Shown here piece by piece: positions 1 through 8,628 of a stretch of DNA of 64,000 nt. Both the position numbers and the translations under genes were made by a program. A model generated the notes under the pieces. It made no database searches, was not told the DNA's origin, and saw only the letters and a program-made list of their open reading frames with translations. How positions within the stretch are numbered: the first letter of the stretch is position 1; every line of letters begins with the position of its first letter. The DNA lies in the NCBI RefSeq assembly GCF_030010215.1, contig NZ_JASCRR010000008.1, positions 1 to 64,000 on the forward strand, written 5' to 3'. The stretch comes from Tianweitania sp. UT-5YL-CI-8 (GTDB lineage: Bacteria; Pseudomonadota; Alphaproteobacteria; Rhizobiales; Rhizobiaceae).

Positions 1-126
1 ACCCGCGCCCGCAGGCCCCTGCGCTAAATGGAGAGCTCCGGGCCTACGCGCGCTGACCCTATGCAACCAGAGGCAGGGGTCCCTTTTGGGGGCCGATAAG
101 GGGTCCCGTTACGATGCCGATTGACA
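1..126. mobile_element. Probable outer end of an IS21-like element (partial, rest lies left of the window)
   Basis: The stretch carries two spaced copies of a GGGGTCCC-type block (around 76-83 and 101-108), followed by CCGATTGACA ending at 126. Read from the other strand the end begins TGTCAATCGG, which resembles the termini of rhizobial IS21 elements, where several such blocks sit inside the terminal repeat. A reading frame closing at TAA 25-27 could be the end of an IstB-like helper, but only eight codons are visible. No second copy of the end occurs in the window. The call rests on remembered similarity, so the family is tentative. Confidence 0.4.
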
Positions 127-154
127 CGTCCACACGGGCTGGGCCGTGTGGACG
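127..154. repeat. Perfect 11-bp inverted repeat next to the IS-like end
   Basis: The arms CGTCCACACGG (127-137) and CCGTGTGGACG (144-154) are exact reverse complements around a 6-base loop. No T-run follows on either strand, so it is not a classic intrinsic terminator. It starts directly after the presumed IS terminus, so it may be a target site, a protein-binding site or part of the element. Confidence 0.6.
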
Positions 155-235
155 AGTTGACTCAGGTATAGGTTTTGGGGTTCCCGGGACGAATACGGTC
201 TGATTCATAGGTTACCCACTGATTGGAGGTCGGCG

Positions 236-394
236 ATGTCCACGAAGATGACGGATAAGGGATTGGGCGAACGCGCTGGAGGTTTTCCGGGCTTGCCTGC
301 CACGGGCGAGGCCGCAAGGCGGCGGACGACCGAGGCGCGGGACGCGCTGCTGCGCCAGTCGCCCGGAATAGGTCCCTATAACCAGACCTTCTGA
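236..394 (+). CDS. Possible small protein of 52 residues, unknown
   Basis: An ATG at 236 is preceded by GGAGG with a 6-base spacer, a textbook ribosome binding site, and the frame stays open to TGA 392-394. The product would be basic and rich in Arg, Gly and Thr, with no membrane segment and no motif I recognise. It lies between the IS-like end and the 3' end of the mannose-1-phosphate guanylyltransferase gene and converges on it with a 23-base gap. The good Shine-Dalgarno is the main argument. Composition like the opposite frames and lack of homology argue against it, so it could be chance or a leftover of a gene broken by the insertion. Confidence 0.3.
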   Translation: MSTKMTDKGLGERAGGFPGLPATGEAARRRTTEARDALLRQSPGIGPYNQTF

Positions 395-417
395 GTTCAA
401 AAGCCAACGCCCGGTCG

Positions 418-1851
418 TCAGACGCGGGCGTAGACATCCTCGTAGCGGATGATGTCGTCCTCACCGAGATAGCTCCCGGTCTGCACCTCTACCAGCGTCA
501 GCGGCACTTTCCCGGGATTTTCGAGCCGGTGAACCGTGCCGAGCGGGATGTAGACAGACTCGTTCTCCGTCACGAGCTTGACCGTCGAGCCGACCACCAC
601 CCTGGCGGTGCCTTCGACCGTGACCCAGTGTTCGGCACGGTGATGATGGCTTTGCAGGCTCAGGCTGGCGCCGGGCTTCACGACGATCCGCTTCACCTGG
701 AAGCGCGGCCCGACGACGAGGCTTTCGTACCATCCCCAGGGGCGATAGTCACGCGGCAGGGTCTCGGCCTGCGGCACATGACATGCCTTGAGACGCTCCA
801 CGACCAGCTTGACGTCCTGAACACGATCCTTGCTCGCCACCAGCACGGCGTCGGGCATGGCGATAACAACGACATTGTCGAGGCCGACACCGACCAGTTG
901 CTGGCCGTCATTCGTGGCCTGAAGCAGCGTATCATTGCAGTCGATCGACGTCGCGGGACCCCGCATCACATTGCCGTCCGCATCCGGCGAACCTTCCCGC
1001 CACACGGCACGCCAGTCGCCCATGTCGGACCAGTCGCCGCCATAGGGCACGACGGAGAGATTGTCGGCGCGCTCCATCACGGCATGGTCGAGAGAGATAT
1101 CCGTCAGACGCAGCCAGTCGATCGGCGACATGCGGGTGAAGTTGAGATCTCGCACGGCGCTCTCGATAGCGTCGCGCACATTTTCGATTATTTCCGGGGC
1201 ATGGCGCTCGAAGGCCTCAAGAATGGTCGTGGTCGAGAACAGGAAGATGCCTGCATTCCACAGATGCATACCGCCCGACAGAAGCGCCTCGGCGGTAGCG
1301 AGGTCCGGCTTCTCCACGAAGGACTTCAGCGGCTGCGGCTCGGGGCTGAACTGGTCGTCAGGCAATTCGGAAAGCTCCAGCCATCCATAGCCCGTCTCCG
1401 GACGGTCCGGCCTAATGCCGAAGGTTACGATCTGACCCGCCTCGGCGCAGGGAGTGGCGGCAGCGACGGCAGCCCGGAAGCGCTCTCCGTCGGAGATGAC
1501 ATGATCTGACGGAGCGACAAGCACGAGCGCGCCGGGTGCACGCTTTTCGATCGACAGGGCAGCTGCACACACCGCCGCGGCCGTGTTGCGCGACGTCGGC
1601 TCCAGCAGAATGTCGGCAGGCATAATTTCCAGAGCCGCCAATTGCTCCACGACCACGAAGCGGTAATCCGAACCGGCAATCACTGTCGGGGCACAGAAAC
1701 CCGGACCGTCAAAGCGCCGCGCGGAGGACTGAAAAAGGCTTTCCTCCGCCAGAAGCTTCACGAACTGCTTCGGGTAGGACTTGCGCGACAACGGCCAAAG
1801 CCGCGCACCCGAACCACCACACAGAAGTACCGGATGAATTTCCTGGCCCAT
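418..1851 (-). CDS. Mannose-1-phosphate guanylyltransferase / mannose-6-phosphate isomerase
   Basis: This 477-residue bifunctional enzyme of the ManC/CpsB/XanB family makes GDP-mannose (and usually interconverts fructose-6-P and mannose-6-P) in the cytoplasm for polysaccharide synthesis. The nucleotidyltransferase signature GGSGARLWPLSRKSYPKQF lies within the first 30 residues. The C-terminal cupin (about 367-477) carries the metal-binding SLQSHHHRAEHW. The length fits type II enzymes. I chose ATG 1851 because GGAGGA stands 7 bases before it and the conserved sequence begins right after; a further upstream ATG adds nine unlikely residues. It starts 4 bases after the stop of the glycosyltransferase gene, so the two form a leftward operon supplying and using sugar nucleotides. 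Confidence 0.9.
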   Translation of the reverse strand: MGQEIHPVLLCGGSGARLWPLSRKSYPKQFVKLLAEESLFQSSARRFDGPGFCAPTVIAGSDYRFVVVEQLAALEIMPADILLEPTSRNTAAAVCAAALSIEKRAPGALVLVAPSDHVISDGERFRAAVAAATPCAEAGQIVTFGIRPDRPETGYGWLELSELPDDQFSPEPQPLKSFVEKPDLATAEALLSGGMHLWNAGIFLFSTTTILEAFERHAPEIIENVRDAIESAVRDLNFTRMSPIDWLRLTDISLDHAVMERADNLSVVPYGGDWSDMGDWRAVWREGSPDADGNVMRGPATSIDCNDTLLQATNDGQQLVGVGLDNVVVIAMPDAVLVASKDRVQDVKLVVERLKACHVPQAETLPRDYRPWGWYESLVVGPRFQVKRIVVKPGASLSLQSHHHRAEHWVTVEGTARVVVGSTVKLVTENESVYIPLGTVHRLENPGKVPLTLVEVQTGSYLGEDDIIRYEDVYARV

Positions 1852-1855
1852 GCTC

Positions 1856-2896
1856 CTATCCTCCAGTCTTGCAGCCAACCTGCTTGTATTCGATGATTTT
1901 CTGCCGACGGCCCGTCAGGCCGTTGGAAACCCAGCGCAAGACGCCATGAAATTCAGCAAACTTGCCGAGAATGGAGTAGAAGCCACTGCGCCAACCCTCG
2001 GCGCTCAACCCGTCCCGCACGGCAATGCGCGCGATCTGCACCGGGTAGAGCCCGAGCAGCGCCAAGGCGGCGGGATGAATCAACGTCCCGCCAAGCGCGA
2101 TCAGAGGCAGCGCTCCGCCCCACGCAACGGCACGGAAGAGGCTTCGCTTCCATATGCCCTGCGGCGAACGCCAATGCAGGGTCGATACTTCGGCAAAGGC
2201 ATGTCCCGAGCGTCGGTTGCGCCGCCACCATTGCCGCATCGTAGTGATGTCGGCGTCATGGAGCGTCATTTCATCTGCCATTCGCCACACCATCCAGCCG
2301 GCTTCGCGCAGACGCACGCAAAGCTCCGGCTCCTCGCCGGCGATCAGCGATGTTCTATATCCCTGCGCATGTTCGATAGCCTGCACACGCATGAAGACGT
2401 CGCCACCGCATTCCAGCGCCGACCCCGACTTGCCGTCCCACTCGCGGTCGCAGAGCCGGTTATAGAACGAACGATCCGGATAGCGCTCACGGCGGCGGCC
2501 AAACACGGCGGCTACGTCGGGTCGCAGTGCCATGAAGCGCCAGGCGGCGGCGATCCATTCGGAGTCAAGCATGCAATCGCCATCGACGAACTGGACGAAG
2601 GCTATGTCCGGCCATTGCTTCAGCGCCTTGCGATAGCCGGCGTTGCGGGCGCGGGCAGCCGTAAAGTCCTTTCGCATGTCCAGATCGACGACATACGCCC
2701 CCAGCCGGCGCGCGGCGGCCGAGCTGCCGTCCGTCGATCCGGAATCGACATAGATGGCGCGCGTCGCATAGGCGCTCAGAGAAGACAGGCAATCTATCAG
2801 CCTCTGCCCTTCATTACGGCCGATGACCACAACGGCAACGCCCGGAAAAGCCACCGGCGTCGCATCAATCACGTCAATGTTCGGATGTTCGACCAC
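1856..2896 (-). CDS. Family 2 glycosyltransferase, membrane-associated
   Basis: The 346-residue protein is an inverting GT-A glycosyltransferase, probably adding a sugar to a lipid-linked polysaccharide intermediate at the inner membrane. Visible motifs are VVVIGRNEG (about 22-30), DSGSTDGS (51-58), the metal-binding VDGDC (104-108), AGEEPEL (186-192) with the likely catalytic acid, and QWWRRNRR (222-229). A hydrophobic stretch near 252-278 probably forms a membrane anchor. The start is GTG 2896, with GGAGG 11 bases upstream, so the exact start is moderately sure. It lies directly upstream of the GDP-mannose gene in one operon, which suggests a mannosyl- or related transferase. That substrate is inferred from context only. 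Confidence 0.85.
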   Translation of the reverse strand: MVEHPNIDVIDATPVAFPGVAVVVIGRNEGQRLIDCLSSLSAYATRAIYVDSGSTDGSSAAARRLGAYVVDLDMRKDFTAARARNAGYRKALKQWPDIAFVQFVDGDCMLDSEWIAAAWRFMALRPDVAAVFGRRRERYPDRSFYNRLCDREWDGKSGSALECGGDVFMRVQAIEHAQGYRTSLIAGEEPELCVRLREAGWMVWRMADEMTLHDADITTMRQWWRRNRRSGHAFAEVSTLHWRSPQGIWKRSLFRAVAWGGALPLIALGGTLIHPAALALLGLYPVQIARIAVRDGLSAEGWRSGFYSILGKFAEFHGVLRWVSNGLTGRRQKIIEYKQVGCKTGG

Positions 2897-3005
2897 CGTT
2901 CAGCCAACCTCCAAAGAGGCGCTGGCCAATGATACACGATCTGCTAAAGTTGGATCGTCGCGCCAGGTGCAGCGCGATTCGCTTGGCCACGCGGATGATC
3001 GAATC

Positions 3006-3272
3006 GTGCAGATATCCCTACCGGCAGTGCTGGTCGTTGGCTTTTTCTGCTCCCTGCGGTTCAGCCCGCTCGTAATCATCCCTCTCGGCATCGTTTCAGT
3101 CGTCGCTGCGATATTCTTCGACCTTAAGATCAGCGGCTCGACCGCGCTGGCCAGCCTCGGTCTCGTCGTCGCGCTGAATGTCGGATACCTGCTCGGCGCG
3201 GTCGTATACTGGCGTCTGAGGAAAAGGGAAAGGTTGCGATCCATCCTGTCTGTCCGCCGTTTCACGCGTTAA
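3006..3272 (+). CDS. Small hydrophobic membrane protein, unknown
   Basis: The frame that ends at TAA 3270-3272 encodes, in its last 88 residues, three predicted membrane segments (roughly residues 5-18, 20-38 and 45-65 counted from the GTG at 3006), followed by a basic tail with RLRKRERLR and RRFTR. The frame opens as far up as ATG 2823, but that part overlaps the divergent glycosyltransferase gene and reads like its antisense, so I prefer GTG 3006. No strong Shine-Dalgarno marks any start. It overlaps the convergent glycoside-hydrolase-like gene by 11 bases. The place in a polysaccharide locus suggests a small partner of export or polymerisation, but nothing in the sequence names a function. 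Confidence 0.5.
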   Translation: MQISLPAVLVVGFFCSLRFSPLVIIPLGIVSVVAAIFFDLKISGSTALASLGLVVALNVGYLLGAVVYWRLRKRERLRSILSVRRFTR

Positions 3273-4857
3273 GCATCTGGCGGACCGCGTGCCACTTCGG
3301 TGCGTTGAGGTCGCTCTCATATTCCATCAGGCCCCAGCATCCCCATTGGGAATTCTGGCTCATCGAGTGGAAAAGCGCATAGATTCCGCCGCCAGCATCG
3401 CGCCAGTGGTCCATATGACGCCGATAAAGCTCACCCATGCGCGGATCGCGGTTGGCCTCGGCAAAAAGCCGGTGCAACGTCTCATCTGCGGCGGTGCCGC
3501 TATTGCCCACCAGATGCTGCCCACCCTCATAGGCAACGAGTGGCACGCCGAGACGCTTGGCAAGCTCCGCCTGACGTTGGATAACGTCACGGTTCTCGCC
3601 ATCGACCTCGGCTTCGAGGGCCTCGAACAGCTTGTCGAGCGACCATTGCGCAACCGTCGGCGCATTATCGCGATTGCCCATACCGCCGCCGAAATAAGGG
3701 GCTATGGCAAGCAAATCTGCATGTTTCATGGCGTCCTTCCATGACAGGACAACCTCGCTCGACCACGCATTGACGCCATGTGCGGCATAGACCCCAATGA
3801 CCCGCTCACGGTCGGCCCCGAAGACATCTTCCCATATAGCCATGACCTCGGAACTGCGCTGCGAATAGAAGCGCAGGCCCGCTTCATAGACATTGCCGGA
3901 GAGGCCCAACCTCATGCCTTCTCGTCCAGCATATTGCGACTGCTCGAAAAGCCAGTTCCAGACTTCGTTCGAATATTCGACATAGACCGGCAGTTCCGGG
4001 CGTAGCGAGCCTTTCACCAGTTCGGCGAAGCGGCGCACATAGTCGTCATCAGCCAGATGTGGCAGCGTAAACCAGGGCGCGATCGCCAGCCGGTTGCACA
4101 GCTCGACCATGATCTCGATCGCCACGCCGCCCTCCGCCTGACTATAACGGTCCGCGGCTGGGCGTTGCTCCCATTTTGAAACCTTGGAATTGTTCGTGTC
4201 CATCCAGTCCATGAAGCGCAGCACCGACATGGAGGACAGACGGTCGAGGAAGGCCGGACGGAACCGCTCGCTGGCATCCCCTTCCCCGTCGAGCACACGT
4301 ACGTCACGCAAAGGCGTATCGGTTGAGGTCGACATCAAACGCGCGATGACCGCGCCGTTCGTGGGCAGGATGCGGATGATATCCCGACCGGGCTCGCGCG
4401 AGACAAGCTCGCCCCCGGCCACATATTCGATCAAACCCCTGCCCTCATAGGTCACGGTAAGCGTATCGGGAAGATGCTCGCGGCGTGGCGTGAAAATCAG
4501 GAACGTTTCCAGCAGGTGTCCCGCCGGAACAAGGAGTGGATAGCCGTCCGCTGTGGACGGCGGCAGTTCGAGATCCCAGCGGAACGGTCCGTTGATTTCC
4601 TGAAGACGCCATGGCGAAGCGGAAAGCGCCAGATTACTGAACGGATGTTCCGTCGACCAATAGGTCACGGGCGCAAGATTCATGCCGAGCCTTTGCCCGC
4701 CCGCAGCAACTATGGCGCCTTTCTGTGCGCGCGCGCCGGGCGCGCAAACGCTCGCTGCGATAAGGCCTGTCGCCAGCTTGAGCAGGCTGCGTCTTTCCAT
4801 CCGGTCGTTCCATCTCCGCGCTGACGCTGCCTGTTCCTTTGGAAAGACCGTCAGCAT
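3262..4857 (-). CDS. Tat-exported glycoside-hydrolase-like (cellulose-binding type) protein
   Basis: A protein of about 531 residues with a twin-arginine-like signal (ERRSLLKLATG followed by a hydrophobic core and APGARA). The central part looks like a TIM-barrel glycosidase: EYSNEVWN is typical of family A (clan GH-A-like) enzymes with Asn-Glu at the acid/base position, and VAYEGGQH near the C-terminus offers the second Glu. It probably trims or binds a secreted glycan in the periplasm. Start choice: ATG 4857 has AGGA 6 bases upstream; ATG 4800 has a weaker GGAA but gives a more compact Tat signal, so both are possible. It is divergent from the next glycosyltransferase gene and converges on the small membrane protein. 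Substrate unknown. Confidence 0.7.
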   Translation of the reverse strand: MLTVFPKEQAASARRWNDRMERRSLLKLATGLIAASVCAPGARAQKGAIVAAGGQRLGMNLAPVTYWSTEHPFSNLALSASPWRLQEINGPFRWDLELPPSTADGYPLLVPAGHLLETFLIFTPRREHLPDTLTVTYEGRGLIEYVAGGELVSREPGRDIIRILPTNGAVIARLMSTSTDTPLRDVRVLDGEGDASERFRPAFLDRLSSMSVLRFMDWMDTNNSKVSKWEQRPAADRYSQAEGGVAIEIMVELCNRLAIAPWFTLPHLADDDYVRRFAELVKGSLRPELPVYVEYSNEVWNWLFEQSQYAGREGMRLGLSGNVYEAGLRFYSQRSSEVMAIWEDVFGADRERVIGVYAAHGVNAWSSEVVLSWKDAMKHADLLAIAPYFGGGMGNRDNAPTVAQWSLDKLFEALEAEVDGENRDVIQRQAELAKRLGVPLVAYEGGQHLVGNSGTAADETLHRLFAEANRDPRMGELYRRHMDHWRDAGGGIYALFHSMSQNSQWGCWGLMEYESDLNAPKWHAVRQMLNA

Positions 4858-5000
4858 GAGACATCCTGCAGGCAACCGGGTTGCAGTACTACTCACCAGA
4901 CTTAATCCATTTGGGTGTATCGGCACCCGGCTGCGCCTCTGCTAGTCAATGGAACAGGCGATAGACGCTCGCCAGCATGCCCTGTTTCGACGAGATAACG

Positions 5001-6311
5001 ATGCGGATAGCATATTTCACCAACGAGTATCCTGCGGTCAGCCACACCTTCATCCGGCGTGAGATACGGGCCATGGAAGCGCGCGGCCACACCGTCCTGC
5101 GCTATGCGCTCCACTGCTCGCCAACGGATCTCGTTGACAGTGAAGATCGCGCGGAGCTGGAGCGCACAAAACATGTCCTGTCGCTTCCAAAAGCAGAGCT
5201 TCTTGCTATAGCCCTGCTCAGCGCCTTGACCGTGCCGCATCGAGCCGCGCGCGCGGCTTGGCAAGCTGCACGTTATTCGGCCCGGTCCACCCGTGGCCTG
5301 CCGATCCATATTGCCTATTTGGCCGAAGCGCTGGTTCTGGCAGCCTGGTGCCGGCGCGATGAGGTCGAGCATCTACATGTCCATTTTGGCACGAACCCCG
5401 CTACGGTTGGAGCGCTTGTCCACGAGTTGACTGGCGTTCCGTTCAGCATCACGGTCCATGGGCCGGAGGAATTCGACCGACCGCACGAGCATGGTCTAAG
5501 CCTCAAGATTGCGCGTTCCAGCTTTGTGGCAGGCGTCAGCTCCTACGGTCGCAGCCAATTGATGCGATGGGCCTCCGCCGAGGAATGGTCAAAGCTGCAT
5601 GTCGTCCATTGCGGGCTGGATCAGGCATATGCGGCCGAGCCCTCCCCGAAGAGTCGTTCCCGGTCGCTGCTTTGCGTGGGGCGCTACTCCGATCAGAAAG
5701 GTCATCTCCTGCTCATCGAGGCGGCGGCGCAACTGCGTGAGAGCAGCGTGGACTTCCAGATCCGGCTCGCCGGTGACGGTCCGTTGCGACCGGTAATGGA
5801 GCGCCGGATACGCGACAGCGGCCTGACCGAACATGTTGTCCTGCTGGGCTCCCTGCCACAAGCCGCAATCCGCGAGGAAATTCGCCAGGCACAGGCATTC
5901 GTGCTGCCTAGCTTTGCGGAGGGCCTGCCTGTCGCGCTGATGGAAAGCATGGCGCTGCGCACACCAGTCATCTCGACCTATATCGCCGGCATCCCCGAAC
6001 TTGTCAGCCCGGAACAGGGCTGGCTCATTCCGGCAGGAGATGTGGGAGCTCTGTGCGACGCCATGAATCGAGCGCTGGAAACCGACCAGCCCACAATCGA
6101 TAGAATGGGCGAACTGGCGCGCGAAAGGGTTCTTGCCCGCCACGACATCGCGACGTCGGCGCTTCTGCTGGAGCGCCATATGATGCGCCGCACAACGCAG
6201 TCTCCCGCCGTCCAATTGCGGCCGTCACGTGCCTCACCGGCTTATAGCCTACGCCTATTGGCCAGGGGGCGAGCCATAAATCGCCCAATGAAGGATCGCG
6301 CGGTAGATTGA
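5001..6311 (+). CDS. Family 4 glycosyltransferase (colanic-acid WcaL-like)
   Basis: A 436-residue retaining GT-B enzyme. The N-terminal domain opens with MRIAYFTNEYPAVSHTFIRR, which is common in exopolysaccharide transferases. The C-terminal nucleotide-sugar domain shows VGRYSDQKGHLLLIEA (about 227-242) and the E-x7-E signature EGLPVALME (307-315). ATG 5001 is preferred over the upstream ATG 4977 because the conserved beta-strand begins exactly there; the ribosome site (GAG) is weak. It acts on the cytoplasmic face of the inner membrane in building a polysaccharide repeat unit. It reads away from the Tat-exported protein gene, so the 143 bases between them hold both promoters. Donor and acceptor cannot be told from sequence. 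Confidence 0.85.
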   Translation: MRIAYFTNEYPAVSHTFIRREIRAMEARGHTVLRYALHCSPTDLVDSEDRAELERTKHVLSLPKAELLAIALLSALTVPHRAARAAWQAARYSARSTRGLPIHIAYLAEALVLAAWCRRDEVEHLHVHFGTNPATVGALVHELTGVPFSITVHGPEEFDRPHEHGLSLKIARSSFVAGVSSYGRSQLMRWASAEEWSKLHVVHCGLDQAYAAEPSPKSRSRSLLCVGRYSDQKGHLLLIEAAAQLRESSVDFQIRLAGDGPLRPVMERRIRDSGLTEHVVLLGSLPQAAIREEIRQAQAFVLPSFAEGLPVALMESMALRTPVISTYIAGIPELVSPEQGWLIPAGDVGALCDAMNRALETDQPTIDRMGELARERVLARHDIATSALLLERHMMRRTTQSPAVQLRPSRASPAYSLRLLARGRAINRPMKDRAVD

Positions 6312-6399
6312 TCTCTATGGGCTATGCGGTGAATCATTATGCGATCCATATCGCAAATAAGGGAACTTTGGGTCTGGAGTCGGGTGACGGGGACATCCG

Positions 6400-7509
6400 G
6401 TGTCCATATTGAAAGGCGGGGATGATCCTGTGAGATTCGAGTGGAGGTATTTTCCCGCTGTCGCGATCAGGCTGGGCCAACTTCAGACGCCCTTTCCCAA
6501 CGAGATCGTGGCGGAACTTTCGGGGCTTCTGGACGAGGGAGCGGCTCACGAGATATCCGGCGATGTCGCAGCTGCCACGCGACTGTCGAACTGGAGCCTG
6601 CTCGCACGCGTTGGGCGCGTAGCGGCGACTACAAGCTTCTACCCCTCACCGCCCCACATACGCTGGCTGCGGCGAGCCAAGCTTTATCTGAGCTGCGCCG
6701 CCAGATGGCGTGCGCTGCGGGCCTGGCATGAGCGGCACGCAAACCCGCATGACGCGCAAATCCTCGTCCGGCATCCGCTATTTCCGGTGCTCATCAAACG
6801 GCCCTACATCAACTCGACATGGCCCATCGGCAAGACACAGGCTGTCATCGAAGGTCATTATCAGTTCGTAAGGCGCTGCGCGCCGATGCTGGCCTTTGCG
6901 CCGGACGGCGCGCGGCGGATAGCATCGCTGGACTCCGATTTGCCCGGCCTGCATATCGTGCTGGACAAGTCCCCATGGTTCCAGAACGAGGGTGAGGTCG
7001 TCCTGAACCTTTTCCTTCAGGATGAACGGGTTTACTCGCTGGCCTTCTCGCTCGGCTTCGAGGGCGGCGAGCCGGTGGGCCTGATCGGTGCTCTGCAGGG
7101 CAGCGGCCATGGTCCCGATGCACTGCAGCGCCACCGCGTGATAACGCGCCGCGCCTTTGGGATGCGCAGCCGGGACCTAATCTTCTCAGCCTTCGCTATT
7201 CTGTGCGCCGAACTCGGCATCCAGAAGATTCTTGCTCCGGGCAAAGCACACAGTGTCGTCAAAAGCGAATATTTCGGCGGCGGGACGCGGACTCTTCACG
7301 CCGATTACGATTCCATCTGGGCCCAATATGGAGCCAGACCCACCGGAGATGGGACGATGTTTGAAATGCCCGCCTCCCTGCGTTTCCGCAGCCCCTCAGA
7401 AATCCCTTCCAAGAAAAAGGCCATGTATCGGCGGCGCTACGAGATGCTGCGCACACTTCAGGCGGACTTGGCGAAATTTGTCAGCAATGGCGGTGCCGAC
7501 ACCACCTGA
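6400..7509 (+). CDS. VirK/YbjX family protein (DUF535)
   Basis: The 369-residue protein matches the DUF535 (VirK/YbjX) pattern: HYQFVRR near 148, a stretch of alternating hydrophobics with EGEVVLNLFL, and GALQGSG followed by MRSRDLIFSAF. Members occur in enteric bacteria and rhizobia near surface-polysaccharide genes and affect resistance to antimicrobial peptides or virulence; the biochemical role is unknown. No signal peptide or clear membrane segment is visible. The start is uncertain: GTG 6400 has GGGGA upstream, and GTG 6433 is also possible. It lies 88 bases after the family 4 glycosyltransferase and 31 bases before the methyltransferase on the same strand, so the three may form a transcription unit. 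Confidence 0.75.
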   Translation: MSILKGGDDPVRFEWRYFPAVAIRLGQLQTPFPNEIVAELSGLLDEGAAHEISGDVAAATRLSNWSLLARVGRVAATTSFYPSPPHIRWLRRAKLYLSCAARWRALRAWHERHANPHDAQILVRHPLFPVLIKRPYINSTWPIGKTQAVIEGHYQFVRRCAPMLAFAPDGARRIASLDSDLPGLHIVLDKSPWFQNEGEVVLNLFLQDERVYSLAFSLGFEGGEPVGLIGALQGSGHGPDALQRHRVITRRAFGMRSRDLIFSAFAILCAELGIQKILAPGKAHSVVKSEYFGGGTRTLHADYDSIWAQYGARPTGDGTMFEMPASLRFRSPSEIPSKKKAMYRRRYEMLRTLQADLAKFVSNGGADTT

Positions 7510-7540
7510 TTTTGGTCATGCGTAAATAAAAGGCCAGTTG

Positions 7541-8188
7541 ATGAGCATACCGTTGCTGAAAGGGCTGCACAAAGCCAGCTTGAAAACCCGGATACTCCAT
7601 CCGTTCGATGAGTACTGGGATCGCCGCCTTGGCATCTCCACCTTTGGCTACGTACCGGCAGTCGGCGAAATGAATTCGCCCGACCTCCAAATGCACTATG
7701 AGCCGACCCCCTATCGCGCCATATTCCGCATCATTCGGCATCTCGATATCGGACCGGACGACACAGTCGTCGATTTCGGATCGGGTCCGGGTCGTTTCGC
7801 CTTCGCCGCAAGTTGGTCGGGATGCCGTCGCAGCATCGGCGTGGAGATCGACCGCTCCCTTCATCACCGGGCGCTCGACAACATGCGCAGAAGCACCACC
7901 CCACCCGGACGAACAAGCTGCGAGTGCATGCCCGCCCAGAACTTCGATCCGATCGATGTGAGCAGGGTTTACCTTTTCCACCCGTTCGGACGCCGGACCT
8001 TGAGGACGGTGATGGACAATCTGCGGGACAGCCTTTCCGTCAAACCGCGGCGTGTACGGATCGCCTACAACAATCCGGTCTATGCCGACATCGTCGACAG
8101 CCTCGGCATATTCCACAAGACCGACGAGTGGCAGGGCGGCGAGCCCTCGCTTCCCTATCCCGTCGCGTTTTGGGAAACGAAACACTGA
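7541..8188 (+). CDS. Class I SAM-dependent methyltransferase
   Basis: This 215-residue protein has the SAM-binding motif I DFGSGPGR (78-85) followed by an acidic strand end IGVEIDR (motif II). The N-terminal 60 residues hold a DEYWDRRLGI/FGY segment seen in small rhizobial methyltransferases. ATG 7541 is preferred to the TTG just before it because AAGG lies at a proper distance. It follows the VirK-like gene on the same strand and probably modifies a sugar or lipid of the surface polysaccharide, although a protein or small-molecule substrate cannot be excluded. It closes the polysaccharide locus; beyond it starts a stretch of gene fragments. Confidence 0.75.
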   Translation: MSIPLLKGLHKASLKTRILHPFDEYWDRRLGISTFGYVPAVGEMNSPDLQMHYEPTPYRAIFRIIRHLDIGPDDTVVDFGSGPGRFAFAASWSGCRRSIGVEIDRSLHHRALDNMRRSTTPPGRTSCECMPAQNFDPIDVSRVYLFHPFGRRTLRTVMDNLRDSLSVKPRRVRIAYNNPVYADIVDSLGIFHKTDEWQGGEPSLPYPVAFWETKH

Positions 8189-8407
8189 CCCTGCCGGTAT
8201 CGCTGCCTGAAAGCGCGTCCCACTTTCTGGAGACATGCTCTAATACTATCATCGGTTGAGGACAAAACCCGCCGATTACCGCAAGGGTGCGATAAAATTT
8301 GCTATGATACTCCGTATAATTCCATGAATATCGAGTGACTGCGAGCACCGGTTGAGCCATCCAATTCCGCAAAAGACCCTTAGGCGCGGCTCGCGGCCAT
8401 CCAACCT

Positions 8408-8545
8408 CGCCAGCGAATAGCTCGTGCTTCGCCCTCCCCCGTCATCCTTCACGAGCACGCCGCGCGCCACGAGGTCGTTGATGTCAGGCAGAGCCTTGTC
8501 AGGCGAGCTCTTGGTCAGCACCGCCGATTTGGGCGAGGCGAGCTA
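8408..8545 (-). pseudogene. C-terminal fragment of a Fic/DUF4172-type protein
   Basis: Reading leftwards after an in-frame TAG at 8546-8548, about 46 codons encode a segment with AVLTKSSPDKA, DLVARGVLV and GGGRSTSYSLA. This resembles the winged-helix end of Fic (AMP-transferase) proteins, where LAK(S/C)S-x-DTALRDI...DLVARG(V/I)L...GGRSTSY is usual. The Fic core with its HPFxxGNGR motif is absent and upstream codons are stopped, so this is a relic. The downstream part of the frame (to 8276) runs on without family similarity. Confidence 0.55.
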
Positions 8546-8628
8546 GGGCCGCCCCTTCGGCAAGAGCCAGCCAGGGCCGACCACTCCTCTGCACGTCACT
8601 CCGCGTGCGATCACAAGAGGGAACCATC

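Noticed and set aside
529-1509. Long open frame (326 codons) on the plus strand
   Set aside because: It is antisense to the well-recognised mannose-1-phosphate guanylyltransferase and has no family motif; high GC makes such frames common.
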